Positions 29,511 to 38,327 of a stretch of 64,000 nucleotides of DNA are shown here, piece by piece; the first letter of the stretch is position 1; every line of letters starts with the position of its first letter. The position numbers and the translations under genes were made by a program. The stretch comes from JACCZX01 sp963801035. GTDB lineage: Bacteria > Pseudomonadota > Gammaproteobacteria > Burkholderiales > Burkholderiaceae_F. The notes below the pieces were generated by a model. That model made no database searches and had not been told where the DNA came from. It worked only from the letters and a program-made list of their open reading frames with translations. The stretch is taken from positions 248,001 through 312,000 of the forward strand of contig CAWDDF010000010.1 in NCBI GenBank assembly GCA_963801035.1, given 5' to 3'.

Positions 29511-30203
29511 ATGACTACAACAAACCACCGAATCGCCCCCAGCATTTTGTCTGCCGACTTCGCGCGGCTGGGCGAGGAGGTTACCGCGGTCGTTGCGGCA
29601 GGCGCCGACTGGATTCATTTCGACGTCATGGATAACCACTATGTGCCGAACCTGACGATTGGCCCACTGGTGTGCGAAGCGATACGCCCGTTGGTCAACG
29701 TCCCGATCGACGTGCATCTGATGGTGAAGCCGGTTGATCGCATCGTGCCGGATTTTGCCAACGCCGGCGCCAACGTGATCACGTTTCACCCGGAAGCGTC
29801 CGGCCATATCGATCGCACGCTGTCGCTGATTCGGGAGTCGGGATGCAAGGCAGGGCTGGTTTTCAATCCGGCCACGCCGTTGATCTACATGGATCACGTG
29901 ATGGACAAGCTCGATGTAGTGCTGCTGATGTCGGTTAACCCCGGCTTCGGCGGGCAGGCGTTTATCGCAGGGACGCTGCGCAAAGTGGCTGAAGCGCGCG
30001 CGAAGGTCGACGCGTACAAGATGGCGACAGGGCGCGAGATTCTGGTAGAGATTGATGGCGGCGTGAAGGTCGACAACATCGCAGAGATTGCACGCGCCGG
30101 CGCCGATACGTTTGTCGCCGGCAGCGCGATTTTCGGTGCGCGCGATGCCGACGGCGGGTATGCCGGCGTAATGCGCCGGCTGCGCGACGCACTTGCGACG
30201 TGA
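29511..30203 (+). CDS. rpe: Ribulose-phosphate 3-epimerase
   Basis: The TIM-barrel epimerase interconverts D-ribulose 5-phosphate and D-xylulose 5-phosphate. Motifs seen are the start RIAPSILSADFARLGEEV, HFDVMDNHYVPNLTIGP, HLMVKPVDR, the metal and catalytic region VLLMSVNPGFGGQ, and the phosphate-binding EIDGGVKVDNI. Length 230 is normal. Its stop is followed at once by a three-hairpin repeat and then gph, a gene pairing common in betaproteobacteria. Confidence 0.96.
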   Translation: MTTTNHRIAPSILSADFARLGEEVTAVVAAGADWIHFDVMDNHYVPNLTIGPLVCEAIRPLVNVPIDVHLMVKPVDRIVPDFANAGANVITFHPEASGHIDRTLSLIRESGCKAGLVFNPATPLIYMDHVMDKLDVVLLMSVNPGFGGQAFIAGTLRKVAEARAKVDAYKMATGREILVEIDGGVKVDNIAEIARAGADTFVAGSAIFGARDADGGYAGVMRRLRDALAT

Positions 30204-30272
30204 CTTCCGCCGGGCCGCCCCAAGGAAGGCAGCGTCCCTCTCGGAGGGACCGCGCGCAGCGCGAGGGTGCAG
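30204..30272 (+). repeat. Three-hairpin intergenic element, copy 1 (rpe-gph)
   Basis: The element folds as three successive stems: an outer stem CTTCC/GGAAG around the conserved loop GGGCCGCCCCAA, then TCCCTC/GAGGGA with a TCG loop, then CGCGC/GCGCG with a GCA loop. A second copy lies at 63836-63905 in the same position, after a stop and before the next operon gene. The stems differ between copies while staying paired. Confidence 0.75.
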
Positions 30273-30280
30273 TACCTACG

Positions 30281-30961
30281 GTGCGCTTTACAGCGCGCGC
30301 GGTTCTGATCGATCTGGACGGCACGCTGGTCGACTCGTTGCCGGACATTGGCTGCGCGGCCAATGCGATGCGCGTAGAGCTCGGTTTGTCCGTTTTGCCA
30401 CTGACACGCATTGCGTCATACGTCGGCAAAGGCGTCGATGTGCTCGTGCACCGGGCACTGACTGAAACGATGGACGAGCAAGCGCCACTTGACGCCTTCG
30501 AACGTGGCAAGCAGTCGTTCAATCGGCGTTACGGCGAGGTCAATGGCAATGAGTCGCGTGTTTATGAAGGCGTTCAACAGGCACTGGACGAGCTGCAGCG
30601 CAAAGGAATGCCGCTTGCGTGCGTCACCAACAAGCCGCGCTCTTTCACGCTGCAATTGCTCGAGCGCACCCATTTGAAAACGGCGTTCACTGCAATTGTC
30701 AGCGGGGACGATACGCAGCGAAAGAAACCCGACGCGGAGCCGATGCTGCATGCATGCAAGCTTCTTGGCGCTGCGCCGCAGGATGCGGTGGTCATCGGTG
30801 ATTCGGAAAATGACGTGACGTCCGCACGCGCCGCAGGGTGCGGCGTCATCGTCGTCGAAACCGGATACAACGAGGGCAAATCGTTATGGAATCTGGATGC
30901 CGATGCTATAGTGCCCACGCTGTTGCACGCGGCTCGCCTGATCGAGCCGCATCCTCTTTAA
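30281..30961 (+). CDS. gph: Phosphoglycolate phosphatase, HAD family
   Basis: The HAD motifs are clear: motif I LIDLDGTLVDS, motif II CVTNKP, motif III RKKPDAEPM and motif IV VVIGDSENDVTSARAAG. It dephosphorylates 2-phosphoglycolate in the cytosol. The frame could open further upstream, but those 27 codons would translate the three-hairpin repeat, so the GTG at 30281 is chosen as start. It is followed by a leader region and trpE. Confidence 0.93.
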   Translation: MRFTARAVLIDLDGTLVDSLPDIGCAANAMRVELGLSVLPLTRIASYVGKGVDVLVHRALTETMDEQAPLDAFERGKQSFNRRYGEVNGNESRVYEGVQQALDELQRKGMPLACVTNKPRSFTLQLLERTHLKTAFTAIVSGDDTQRKKPDAEPMLHACKLLGAAPQDAVVIGDSENDVTSARAAGCGVIVVETGYNEGKSLWNLDADAIVPTLLHAARLIEPHPL

Positions 30962-30973
30962 GTTCAAAGACCG

Positions 30974-31060
30974 ATGGCACTTCTTGACGAGATCAGCCGG
31001 CTTTTTTCCCAGGGCTACGCCCGGGGAGCCTGGCTTTGGCGTAGCTGCACGCGCAGCTAA
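30974..31060 (+). promoter_or_regulatory. trpL: Candidate trp leader peptide (trpL) and attenuator
   Basis: A 28-codon frame starts at the ATG at 30974 and ends at TAA 31058-31060. Near its end it has two Trp codons separated by one (AWLW). Around them are alternative pairings: GCTACGCC (about 31013) with GGCGTAGC (about 31038), and TAGCTGC with GCAGCTA overlapping that second arm. A third hairpin, GCCGTG/CACGGC, follows near 31077-31092. No U-tract follows, so control might act on trpE translation rather than termination. The position, 97 bp before trpE, fits ribosome-mediated attenuation. Confidence 0.6.
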
Positions 31061-31156
31061 CAGGAAACTGAACGCCGCCGTGATCGCACGGCACTCGTTC
31101 ATTGGCTTACAAGTTTGCCGCCACTAGCGGCACTTCGTTGCAATCGGTTTGATCAA

Positions 31157-32644
31157 ATGACTGAACTCGAATTCAAGGCGCTTGCGGCACAGGGGTACAA
31201 CCGCATTCCGCTGATCGCGGAAAGCTTCGCGGATCTTGAAACGCCGTTATCGCTTTATCTGAAGCTTGCCAACGAGCCGAATACATTCTTGCTGGAATCG
31301 GTTGTCGGGGGCGAGCGCTTCGGCCGCTATTCGTTTATCGGGCTCACCGCACGCACTTCGATTCGATCTTTTATTCGTGGCGATGGCGCCACGACCGAGA
31401 TTGTCGAAGCCGGCGTAGTGACGCAGACCTTCGACGGCGATCCGCTCTCCGCGGTGCAGCGCTACTCTGAACAGTTCAAGGTCGCGGTGCGGCCGGGACT
31501 GCCGCGCTTCGCGGGCGGATTGGCGGGTTACTTCGGTTACGACACGGTGCGAGTGATCGAGAAGAAGCTCGCGCGGCCGAAACCCGACGACATCGGCGTT
31601 CCTGACATCCTGCTGTTGCTTGCCGAAGAAGTCGCGGTGATCGACAACCTGGCGGGCCGCATCTATCTGATCGTTTACGCGGACCCGGGAAAGAGCGAGG
31701 CCTACGCGAAGGCGCGGCAACGACTCCGTGAACTGAAGACCCGGCTCGCTCGTCCGATCGAACCGCCGCACGCGCGCGCCAGCGTGCGACGCGAGGAGTA
31801 CCGCGAGCTTGCGAAGAAGGATTACCTGCAAGCAGTAGGCAAAGCCAAGGAATACATCGAGGCCGGCGATGTGATGCAGGTGCAATTAGGGCAGCGCATT
31901 CGTAAGCCCTATGCCGACGCGCCGCTGTCGCTGTACCGCGCATTGCGCACGTTGAATCCGTCGCCTTACATGTACTTCTATAACTTCGGCGACTTTCACG
32001 TGGTCGGCGCGTCGCCGGAAATCCTCGTGCGCAGCGAGGACCGGCAGGGCAAGCGCTATGTGGCGATTCGTCCAATCGCCGGTACGCGACCGCGCGGGGC
32101 AACGCCCGAGCAGGACGAAGCGCTCGGCGCCGAGTTGTTGGCCGATCCAAAGGAGCGGGCTGAGCACTTGATGTTGATCGACCTCGCGCGCAACGACATT
32201 GGCCGCATTGTCGAAACGGGGAGCGTCAAGGTGACCGAGCAATACGTGATAGAAAAGTACTCGCACGTACAGCATCTGGTCAGTCACGTCGAAGGGGTGC
32301 TGAAGCCTCAAATGAACAATTTCGATGTGCTGCGAGCAACGTTTCCGGCGGGAACATTGACCGGTGCTCCGAAGGTCCGCGCGATGGAGATCATCGACGA
32401 GCTTGAGCGCGTCAAGCGTGGCATCTATGGCGGCGCTGTGGGTTATCTGAGCTTTGCGGGTGACATGGATCTGGCGATTGCCATTCGTACTGCCGTCGTC
32501 AAGGGCAATATGCTGTTCGTGCAAGCAGCTGCCGGTATTGTTGCCGACTCGGTTGCGGAAAACGAATGGAAGGAAACCGAAGTCAAGGCGCGCGCGGTAC
32601 TGCGCGCAGCCGAGCAGGTCGAGGACGGATTCGAGGCGGAGTGA
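31157..32644 (+). CDS. trpE: Anthranilate synthase component I
   Basis: The 495-residue enzyme makes anthranilate from chorismate with ammonia from TrpG. Visible family motifs are LLESVVGGERFGRYSFIG (the Trp-feedback region contains LLES), IRPIAGTRPRG, DLARNDIGRI, the chorismate site TFPAGTLTGAPKVRAMEIIDELE, and GAVGYLSFAGDMDLAIAIRT. The ATG at 31157 is the first start consistent with the family N-terminus (TELEFKALAAQGYNRIPL). TrpG begins 2 bp after its stop, so the subunits are co-translated. Confidence 0.96.
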   Translation: MTELEFKALAAQGYNRIPLIAESFADLETPLSLYLKLANEPNTFLLESVVGGERFGRYSFIGLTARTSIRSFIRGDGATTEIVEAGVVTQTFDGDPLSAVQRYSEQFKVAVRPGLPRFAGGLAGYFGYDTVRVIEKKLARPKPDDIGVPDILLLLAEEVAVIDNLAGRIYLIVYADPGKSEAYAKARQRLRELKTRLARPIEPPHARASVRREEYRELAKKDYLQAVGKAKEYIEAGDVMQVQLGQRIRKPYADAPLSLYRALRTLNPSPYMYFYNFGDFHVVGASPEILVRSEDRQGKRYVAIRPIAGTRPRGATPEQDEALGAELLADPKERAEHLMLIDLARNDIGRIVETGSVKVTEQYVIEKYSHVQHLVSHVEGVLKPQMNNFDVLRATFPAGTLTGAPKVRAMEIIDELERVKRGIYGGAVGYLSFAGDMDLAIAIRTAVVKGNMLFVQAAAGIVADSVAENEWKETEVKARAVLRAAEQVEDGFEAE

Positions 32645-32646
32645 TC

Positions 32647-33231
32647 ATGCTACTGATGATCGATAACTACGACAGCTTCACCTACAACCTCGTCCAGTAT
32701 TTTGGCGAGCTTGGTGAGGATGTGCGGGTCGCGCGCAACGACGAAATCACGCTTGATCAGATCGAAAAGCTTGCACCCACGAGGATCTGTATTTCTCCCG
32801 GCCCGTGTTCTCCGAACGAAGCGGGCATTTCGCTGGCTCTGCTGCAGCGTTTTGCCGAGCGAATACCGATTCTCGGCGTATGCCTGGGTCACCAGGCGAT
32901 CGGCCAGGCCTTTGGCGGAAAGGTCGTCCGTGCCAAGACGCTGATGCACGGCAAGGTTTCGCCGGTGGAGCACACCGCAGCCGGCGTGTTCGCAGACGTG
33001 CCAAATCGCTTCAGCGCCGCGCGTTACCACTCGTTGGCGGTAGAACGAGCCTCGCTGCCCGAAAGTCTTGAAGTCACTGCCTGGACCGATGATGGCGAAA
33101 TCATGGGCTTGCGGCATCGGACGTTGCCGGTCGAAGGCGTTCAGTTTCATCCGGAGTCGATCGCAACCGAGCATGGTCATCTGATGCTAAGAAACTTTCT
33201 GCAGATGTCGGAGACACGCGTATGTCGATAG
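32647..33231 (+). CDS. trpG: Anthranilate synthase component II (glutamine amidotransferase)
   Basis: Class I amidotransferase features: LLMIDNYDSFTYNLVQYF at the start, the oxyanion SPGPCSPNEAG, the nucleophile Cys in LGVCLGHQAIGQAFGG, and the His-Glu pair in VQFHPESI. It hydrolyses glutamine and channels ammonia to TrpE. The ATG at 32647 follows the trpE stop; trpD starts 10 bp before its own stop, so the three are tightly coupled. Confidence 0.96.
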   Translation: MLLMIDNYDSFTYNLVQYFGELGEDVRVARNDEITLDQIEKLAPTRICISPGPCSPNEAGISLALLQRFAERIPILGVCLGHQAIGQAFGGKVVRAKTLMHGKVSPVEHTAAGVFADVPNRFSAARYHSLAVERASLPESLEVTAWTDDGEIMGLRHRTLPVEGVQFHPESIATEHGHLMLRNFLQMSETRVCR

Positions 33232-34253
33232 CGCCTACCGAGGCACTGGTTCGATGCATCGAGCATCGCGAAATTTTTCCAGACGAAATGCTTTCGCTAT
33301 GGCGACGGCTGATGAGCGGCGAGTTGACGCCCGTGCAGATAGCGGCGTTGACGATGGGTCTGCGGGTAAAGAAAGAGACTATCGGCGAAATTGCAGCCGC
33401 GGCGCAGATCATGCGCGAGTTCGCAACCAAGGTTGAGTTGACCGATCGCACGCATCTGGTGGACCTGTGCGGAACCGGCGGCGATTCGGCCGGCACATTC
33501 AATATTTCGACCGCGTCGATGTTCGTTGCCGCTGCCGCTGGCGCACGCGTCGCCAAGCATGGTGGCCGCAGTGTGTCGTCAGGCTCGGGCAGTGCCGACG
33601 TGCTGGAAGCGCTCGGCGCGAAGATCACCCTGACGCCCGAGCAGGTGGCGAAGTGCATCGACGAGACTGGCATTGGCTTTATGTTTGCGCCGAACCATCA
33701 CGCGGCGATGAAGCATGCAGCGCCGGTCCGCAAGGAACTTGGGGTGCGCACGATCTTCAATTTACTGGGTCCGTTGACCAATCCCGCTGGCGCGCCGAAT
33801 CAGATGATGGGCGTGTTTCATCCTGATCTGGTGGGTATTCAGGTGCGTGTACTGCAGCAACTCGGCTCGCATCATGTGCTCACCGTCTATGGCAAAGACG
33901 GCATGGACGAAGTGTCACTCGGCGCAGCAACCATGGTGGGCGAGCTAAAAGACGGTGTGGTCCGCGAATACGAGATCCATCCCGAAGACTTCGGGCTCGA
34001 CATGATCTCGAACCGTGGCTTGAAGGTCGGCAATGCGGCCGAGTCCAAGTCAATGGTGCTCGCCGCGCTTGATAACGTCGAGGGCACGCCGCGCGAAATC
34101 GTTATCTTGAATGCCGGTGTCGCTCTGTACGCAGCAAACGTAGCCGACTCGATCGGTGACGGGATTTCCCGCGCACGCTCGGCGATTGTGAGCGGGGCCG
34201 CGAAGAAAGTGCTCGGCCACTTCGTGGCGACTACGCAAAAATTGGCATCGTGA
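33222..34253 (+). CDS. trpD: Anthranilate phosphoribosyltransferase
   Basis: The 343-residue enzyme transfers phosphoribose from PRPP to anthranilate. Motifs are DLCGTGGDSAGTFNIST (PRPP binding), VAKHGGRSVSSGSGSADVLEALG, FAPNHHAAMKHAAPVRKELGVRTIFNLLGPLTNP and YGKDGMDEVSLGA. All are complete. Its start lies within the end of trpG. Confidence 0.96.
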   Translation: MSIAPTEALVRCIEHREIFPDEMLSLWRRLMSGELTPVQIAALTMGLRVKKETIGEIAAAAQIMREFATKVELTDRTHLVDLCGTGGDSAGTFNISTASMFVAAAAGARVAKHGGRSVSSGSGSADVLEALGAKITLTPEQVAKCIDETGIGFMFAPNHHAAMKHAAPVRKELGVRTIFNLLGPLTNPAGAPNQMMGVFHPDLVGIQVRVLQQLGSHHVLTVYGKDGMDEVSLGAATMVGELKDGVVREYEIHPEDFGLDMISNRGLKVGNAAESKSMVLAALDNVEGTPREIVILNAGVALYAANVADSIGDGISRARSAIVSGAAKKVLGHFVATTQKLAS

Positions 34254-34262
34254 GATTCGGGG

Positions 34263-35051
34263 TTGGAAAACATTCTTGATCGCATCCTGGCGACGAAGCG
34301 GGATGAGGTCGCGCAAGCCCAGAGGCAGCGGCCACTGGCGGAGATGCGGCGCGACGCGGAGCAGCGACGCGGCGTGCGCGATTTTGTTGCCGCGATTCGC
34401 AGCAGGCTGGACCAGCATCGTCCCGCGGTGATCGCCGAGATCAAGAAGGCGAGCCCCTCGAAGGGCGTCTTGCGCGACCACTTTGATCCGGCGGCGATCG
34501 CAGCCGCCTATGCGGAAAATGGCGCGGCATGCCTTTCGGTGTTAACCGATGCGCAGTACTTTCAGGGCTCTTTGCACGACCTTGCCGCAGCACGCTCATC
34601 GAGCGGGTTGCCCGCGCTGCGCAAGGACTTCATTGTCGACGGTTATCAGATCTTTCAGGCGCGAGCGTCGGACGCCGATGCGATCCTGCTGATAGTCGCC
34701 GCGCTGTCGGATGCTGAGTTGATCGATTACGAAGCGATCGCGGCGGCCCTTGGAATGGCGGTACTGGTCGAAGTGCATGACGCGGCCGAATTGAAACGAG
34801 CACTGAGCCTTAAGACGCCGCTGATCGGAATCAATAACCGCAACCTGCGGTCGTTCGAGACTTCGCTGCAGACAACGCTCGACTTGTTGCCTCAAGTGCC
34901 ATCCGATCGAATTGTCGTCACCGAAAGCGGAATCCTCGCTGAGTCCGACGTCGCACGCATGCGGGCAGCGGGGGTGCACGTGTTCCTGGTCGGCGAGGCT
35001 TTAATGCGATCTCAAAATCCCGGCAGCGAACTCGCGCGGCTCTTTGCGTGA
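34263..35051 (+). CDS. trpC: Indole-3-glycerol-phosphate synthase
   Basis: The 262-residue TIM barrel closes the indole ring from CdRP. Seen motifs are VIAEIKKASPSKGVLRDHFDP (catalytic Lys), SVLTDAQYFQGS, LPALRKDFIVDGYQI, ILLIVAALSD, VEVHDAAEL, LIGINNRNLRSFE and VTESGILAESDV. The start is a TTG at 34263, giving LENILDRILATKRDEV, which matches the family N-terminus. The stop overlaps the ung start. Confidence 0.95.
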   Translation: MENILDRILATKRDEVAQAQRQRPLAEMRRDAEQRRGVRDFVAAIRSRLDQHRPAVIAEIKKASPSKGVLRDHFDPAAIAAAYAENGAACLSVLTDAQYFQGSLHDLAAARSSSGLPALRKDFIVDGYQIFQARASDADAILLIVAALSDAELIDYEAIAAALGMAVLVEVHDAAELKRALSLKTPLIGINNRNLRSFETSLQTTLDLLPQVPSDRIVVTESGILAESDVARMRAAGVHVFLVGEALMRSQNPGSELARLFA

Positions 35052-35722
35052 TCGGCGATTTGCAGCTCGCGCCGGGCTGGACGGCGTTGGTCGAATCATT
35101 CTTTCTAACGCGTGAAGGCAAGGAACTGCGGGCGTTCGTCGAGGCGCGGCGGTCGGCGGGTGCAGCGATTTTTCCTCCGCAGCCGTTGCGCGCGCTCACG
35201 CTGACGCCATTCGACAAGGTACGCGTCGTGATCCTGGGGCAGGATCCTTATCACGGCGAGGGCCAGGCGCACGGGCTGGCATTTTCGGTGCCGCAAGGAA
35301 CAAAAGTGCCGCCAAGTCTGCGCAATATATTTGCCGAACTGCAGCGCGATCTCGGTTGCACACCGCCGGTCGATGGCACGCTCGAGCGATGGGCGCAACA
35401 AGGCGTATTGCTCCTTAACGCTGTTTTTACTGTCGAACGTGGCGCACCCGGATCGCACGCTCGCAAAGGCTGGGAAACGTTGACCTCGATGCTGCTGGAC
35501 GCTTTAGTCGCCGATCAACGCCCGAAAGTTTTTATGCTTTGGGGAACCATCGCGCAAGCATGGCGGGCGAGCATCACCGAGCCGCACCTGATCCTGCAGG
35601 CAAATCATCCGTCGCCGCTCTCTGCCCGACGCCCGCCGATTCCTTTCCTGGGGTGCGGGCACTTTTCCCAAGCCAACGTTTTCCTGCAACAGCATGGGCG
35701 CGGGCAAATCGATTGGTGCTAA
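35048..35722 (+). CDS. ung: Uracil-DNA glycosylase
   Basis: The water-activating loop GQDPYHGEGQAHGLAFSV and the Leu-intercalation motif HPSPLSA are present, along with PPSLRNIF and WAQQGVLLLNAVFTV. It removes uracil from DNA. The GTG at 35048 overlaps the trpC stop (GTGA), so it is translationally coupled to the trp genes. Its end overlaps the convergent M61 peptidase by 4 bp. Confidence 0.95.
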   Translation: MIGDLQLAPGWTALVESFFLTREGKELRAFVEARRSAGAAIFPPQPLRALTLTPFDKVRVVILGQDPYHGEGQAHGLAFSVPQGTKVPPSLRNIFAELQRDLGCTPPVDGTLERWAQQGVLLLNAVFTVERGAPGSHARKGWETLTSMLLDALVADQRPKVFMLWGTIAQAWRASITEPHLILQANHPSPLSARRPPIPFLGCGHFSQANVFLQQHGRGQIDWC

Positions 35723-37530
35723 CGGTGCCGAGCTGCTGAGCGTGCTGTGCCGAGCCAGCCACGGCGCAGTTGTTGCGCGGCGCGCGGGGTTTTTGGATTG
35801 ATCTCGAGCGAGAATTTCAGCGGCGGCTGTGTCGCGAGCTTGACATCGAAGCGCATCAGCTCGTCGCCTCGGAAGGCAACGATCTCTACTGCATCGCCGG
35901 TTGCGTAACGCGACAGCAGCGTATCCAGATTCTCCGTCGTTGCGCGCAAGCCATCGAGTGCGACCAGCACGTCGTTGGCTGACAACCCGGCAGCTTGCGC
36001 CGGCGAGCCATCAAACACGTGCGCGACCTTGCACTCCAACTTCACGTTCGCCGTTTTCAGTCCCAGCAACGCGAAATGCGCTGCCTCGACGTCTGCGCGA
36101 CGGGTGCAGTTCACGCCGAACGGAGCGAGCAATGCTTCGAAATCCGGATCGACGGTTTCTTCGGTCCACGCGGCAATCTCGCGCGTTAACGACAGTCCGG
36201 TCGCCTGCTCAACTGCTAATGCGACTTGATCTTCCATGACGCCCTGATAAGCAGCGCCGGCCGCCTTCCATTGTTTCCAAAGCAGTCGCATCACGTCGTC
36301 GAGTGAACGTTTGCCTTTTGTCTGGGCGCGGATGGTTAGATCGAGCGCAAGTCCGACCAGCGCGCCCTTTGCGTAATAACTGACGACGCTGTTGGGTGCG
36401 TTTTCATCCTGCCGGTAGTACTTGATCCATGCGTCGTACGAGCTGTCGGCAACGCTTTGCTTGAGTCGGCTTGATCGCTGTGTCACCGTCGTCAGCGTTT
36501 TCGCCAGGCCCGCAAGGTATTGCGGCTCGCTCAGCAATCCCGCACGTGTCGCCAACAAGTCGTCGTAGTAAGAGGTGAAGCCTTCGAAGGCCCACAACAG
36601 CCGCGTGTGATTTTCGCGAGTGAGGTCGTACGGCACGAACGCCGCAGGCTTGATCCGTTTGATATTCCACGCGTGAAAATATTCATGGCTGGCAAGTCCG
36701 AGGAAGTTGCGATAAGCCTCGGTGGTTTCGGTCATACCGACAAAGGGCAGCGCCTCGCGCTTTGTGACCAGCGCTGTTGAGCTGCGATGTTCGAGGCCAC
36801 CGTAGCTGTCGCCCAGAGCCATCACCAGAAATGTGTAGCGCTCAAACGGCAGCGTTGGCGCGCGCGGCTCGAACAGTCTGACGTGCGTCTCGCATAGCGT
36901 GGCTAGATCGGTGGTGAGCCGTGCCATGTCGAGCTTCGGCACGCGCCCGGTGATCACGATCTCATGCGGGGTCTCCAGCACCTTGAAGCGGCCCAGCTGA
37001 AAATCGCCCATCTCGACAGGACAGTCGATCAGCTCGTCGTAATCGGTGGCTTCGTACGTGCCAAAGGAATGACGTCGCGTGCCTCGAGCCGGCTCGAGAG
37101 CAGTTGCTACTCGCCAGTGGCGATAGCGCGCACCTTGCGGCGGCAGAACATCGACCACGCAGCGCTCGTGCTGCAATCCAATCGGCAGCAGGAACACTGA
37201 CGTGCCGTTGAAAAAACCGTGCGTTTCGTCCAGGTGCGCAGCTCGCACCGACGGATCCCACGCATACACCTCGTAAGCAAGCTCGATTCGTTTCGCGGCT
37301 GGCGCCCGCCACGTATGTTTATCGACTTTTTCCAGCGCAACGCGGCGACCATCGGCGAGTGCGCTGATTCGCACGATGTTGCGCGCGAACTCTCGAATCA
37401 TGTAGCTGCCGGGAATCCAGGCCGGCAGCATGAAGTGTTGCCCCTTCGGATCGGGCCGCTCGACGCGGCAAGTCACATGGAACAGATGCGCAGCGGGCGA
37501 CGCCGGCGCTATCGCATAGAAAATACTCAT
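35719..37530 (-). CDS. M61-family metallopeptidase with PDZ domain
   Basis: The zinc motif HEYFH (in LASHEYFHAWNIKRI, residues about 280-292) and the following ENHTRLLWAFEGFTSYYDDL with the third ligand Glu place it in the glycyl-aminopeptidase M61 family. Residues about 460-560 hold a PDZ-like domain (GSPAQAAGLSANDVLVALDGLRA). The N-terminal beta domain contains MLPAWIPGSYMIREFARNI, typical of the family. No signal peptide is seen. It lies 15 bp downstream of the DUF599 gene on the same strand. Confidence 0.92.
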   Translation of the reverse strand: MSIFYAIAPASPAAHLFHVTCRVERPDPKGQHFMLPAWIPGSYMIREFARNIVRISALADGRRVALEKVDKHTWRAPAAKRIELAYEVYAWDPSVRAAHLDETHGFFNGTSVFLLPIGLQHERCVVDVLPPQGARYRHWRVATALEPARGTRRHSFGTYEATDYDELIDCPVEMGDFQLGRFKVLETPHEIVITGRVPKLDMARLTTDLATLCETHVRLFEPRAPTLPFERYTFLVMALGDSYGGLEHRSSTALVTKREALPFVGMTETTEAYRNFLGLASHEYFHAWNIKRIKPAAFVPYDLTRENHTRLLWAFEGFTSYYDDLLATRAGLLSEPQYLAGLAKTLTTVTQRSSRLKQSVADSSYDAWIKYYRQDENAPNSVVSYYAKGALVGLALDLTIRAQTKGKRSLDDVMRLLWKQWKAAGAAYQGVMEDQVALAVEQATGLSLTREIAAWTEETVDPDFEALLAPFGVNCTRRADVEAAHFALLGLKTANVKLECKVAHVFDGSPAQAAGLSANDVLVALDGLRATTENLDTLLSRYATGDAVEIVAFRGDELMRFDVKLATQPPLKFSLEINPKTPRAAQQLRRGWLGTARSAARHR

Positions 37531-37545
37531 GCTGCGGCCGCTCGA

Positions 37546-38247
37546 TTAGCCGCGCAACACTTCAAGTACGTCCGATCTGAATTCACGCTGATAAAGGAGG
37601 AACACGATGCCTGCGGTGGCCAAGGCAAAGGCAAGCGGCGAAGAAAACCACATCAAGGCTGCGAAGGCCATGTAGTACGCGCGCAATCCGTCATTGAAAG
37701 TTTCCGCCGCCATGCCAACGACTCTGCCTGCGCGCTCGGCATGCTCCTCACGGTTAGCCTCACCGCTTTCAAAGACTTTCGCCTCGGGCATCGAGGCGAT
37801 CAGCAATGCGCCAAAGGTGTACTGCCGCATCGACCATGAAAAACGAAAGAACGCATAGACAAAGATAACGAGGAGAAGCATCAGCTTCAGATCGAACACG
37901 AACGCGTTGGTGACGCTGGCGAACGGAAACTCTTTGACCAGTTCCGCAGCGCCTTGCGTACCGAGCACCGCAAGCAATCCACCGATGATCAGTATCGTTG
38001 TCGAGGCAAAAAACGACGGGCTAGTTGACAGGTTTTGCACGACCACTGCATCCACGACTCTATTTTCCCGGCTGGTCGTTTGCATCATCCATAGCAGCCG
38101 ATAACGATTGGTGTTTGCCAGCAGTGAGCCTCCGGTTCCGGTACGCCGCCCCGCAAACATCGCATAGCCAATCCATGCGATGAAAAATATCGCTAACGCG
38201 AGCCAATCGGCGAGCGTCAGGACTTTGAACGCTTGCAGCAGTTGCAT
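37546..38247 (-). CDS. DUF599-family membrane protein
   Basis: The 233-residue protein has about four hydrophobic helices: residues 13-30, 82-100, 118-135 and 200-220. Conserved family stretches are NTNRYRLLWM, RENRVVDAVVVQNL and TFNDGLRAYYMAFAAL. It is an inner-membrane protein of unknown function. The M61 peptidase follows immediately, so they may share a transcript. Confidence 0.85.
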   Translation of the reverse strand: MQLLQAFKVLTLADWLALAIFFIAWIGYAMFAGRRTGTGGSLLANTNRYRLLWMMQTTSRENRVVDAVVVQNLSTSPSFFASTTILIIGGLLAVLGTQGAAELVKEFPFASVTNAFVFDLKLMLLLVIFVYAFFRFSWSMRQYTFGALLIASMPEAKVFESGEANREEHAERAGRVVGMAAETFNDGLRAYYMAFAALMWFSSPLAFALATAGIVFLLYQREFRSDVLEVLRG

Positions 38248-38327
38248 GGCTGCGCAGCATAGAACACTGCGCTAATAGTGTTTAGCGGACGTCGATCAAA
38301 ACGCCCTGGTCGGCGCGACTCCTCCAG

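Noticed and set aside
30200..30280. Upstream start of gph at 30200
   Set aside because: It would translate the hairpin element into a basic, low-complexity N-terminus not expected before the HAD motif.
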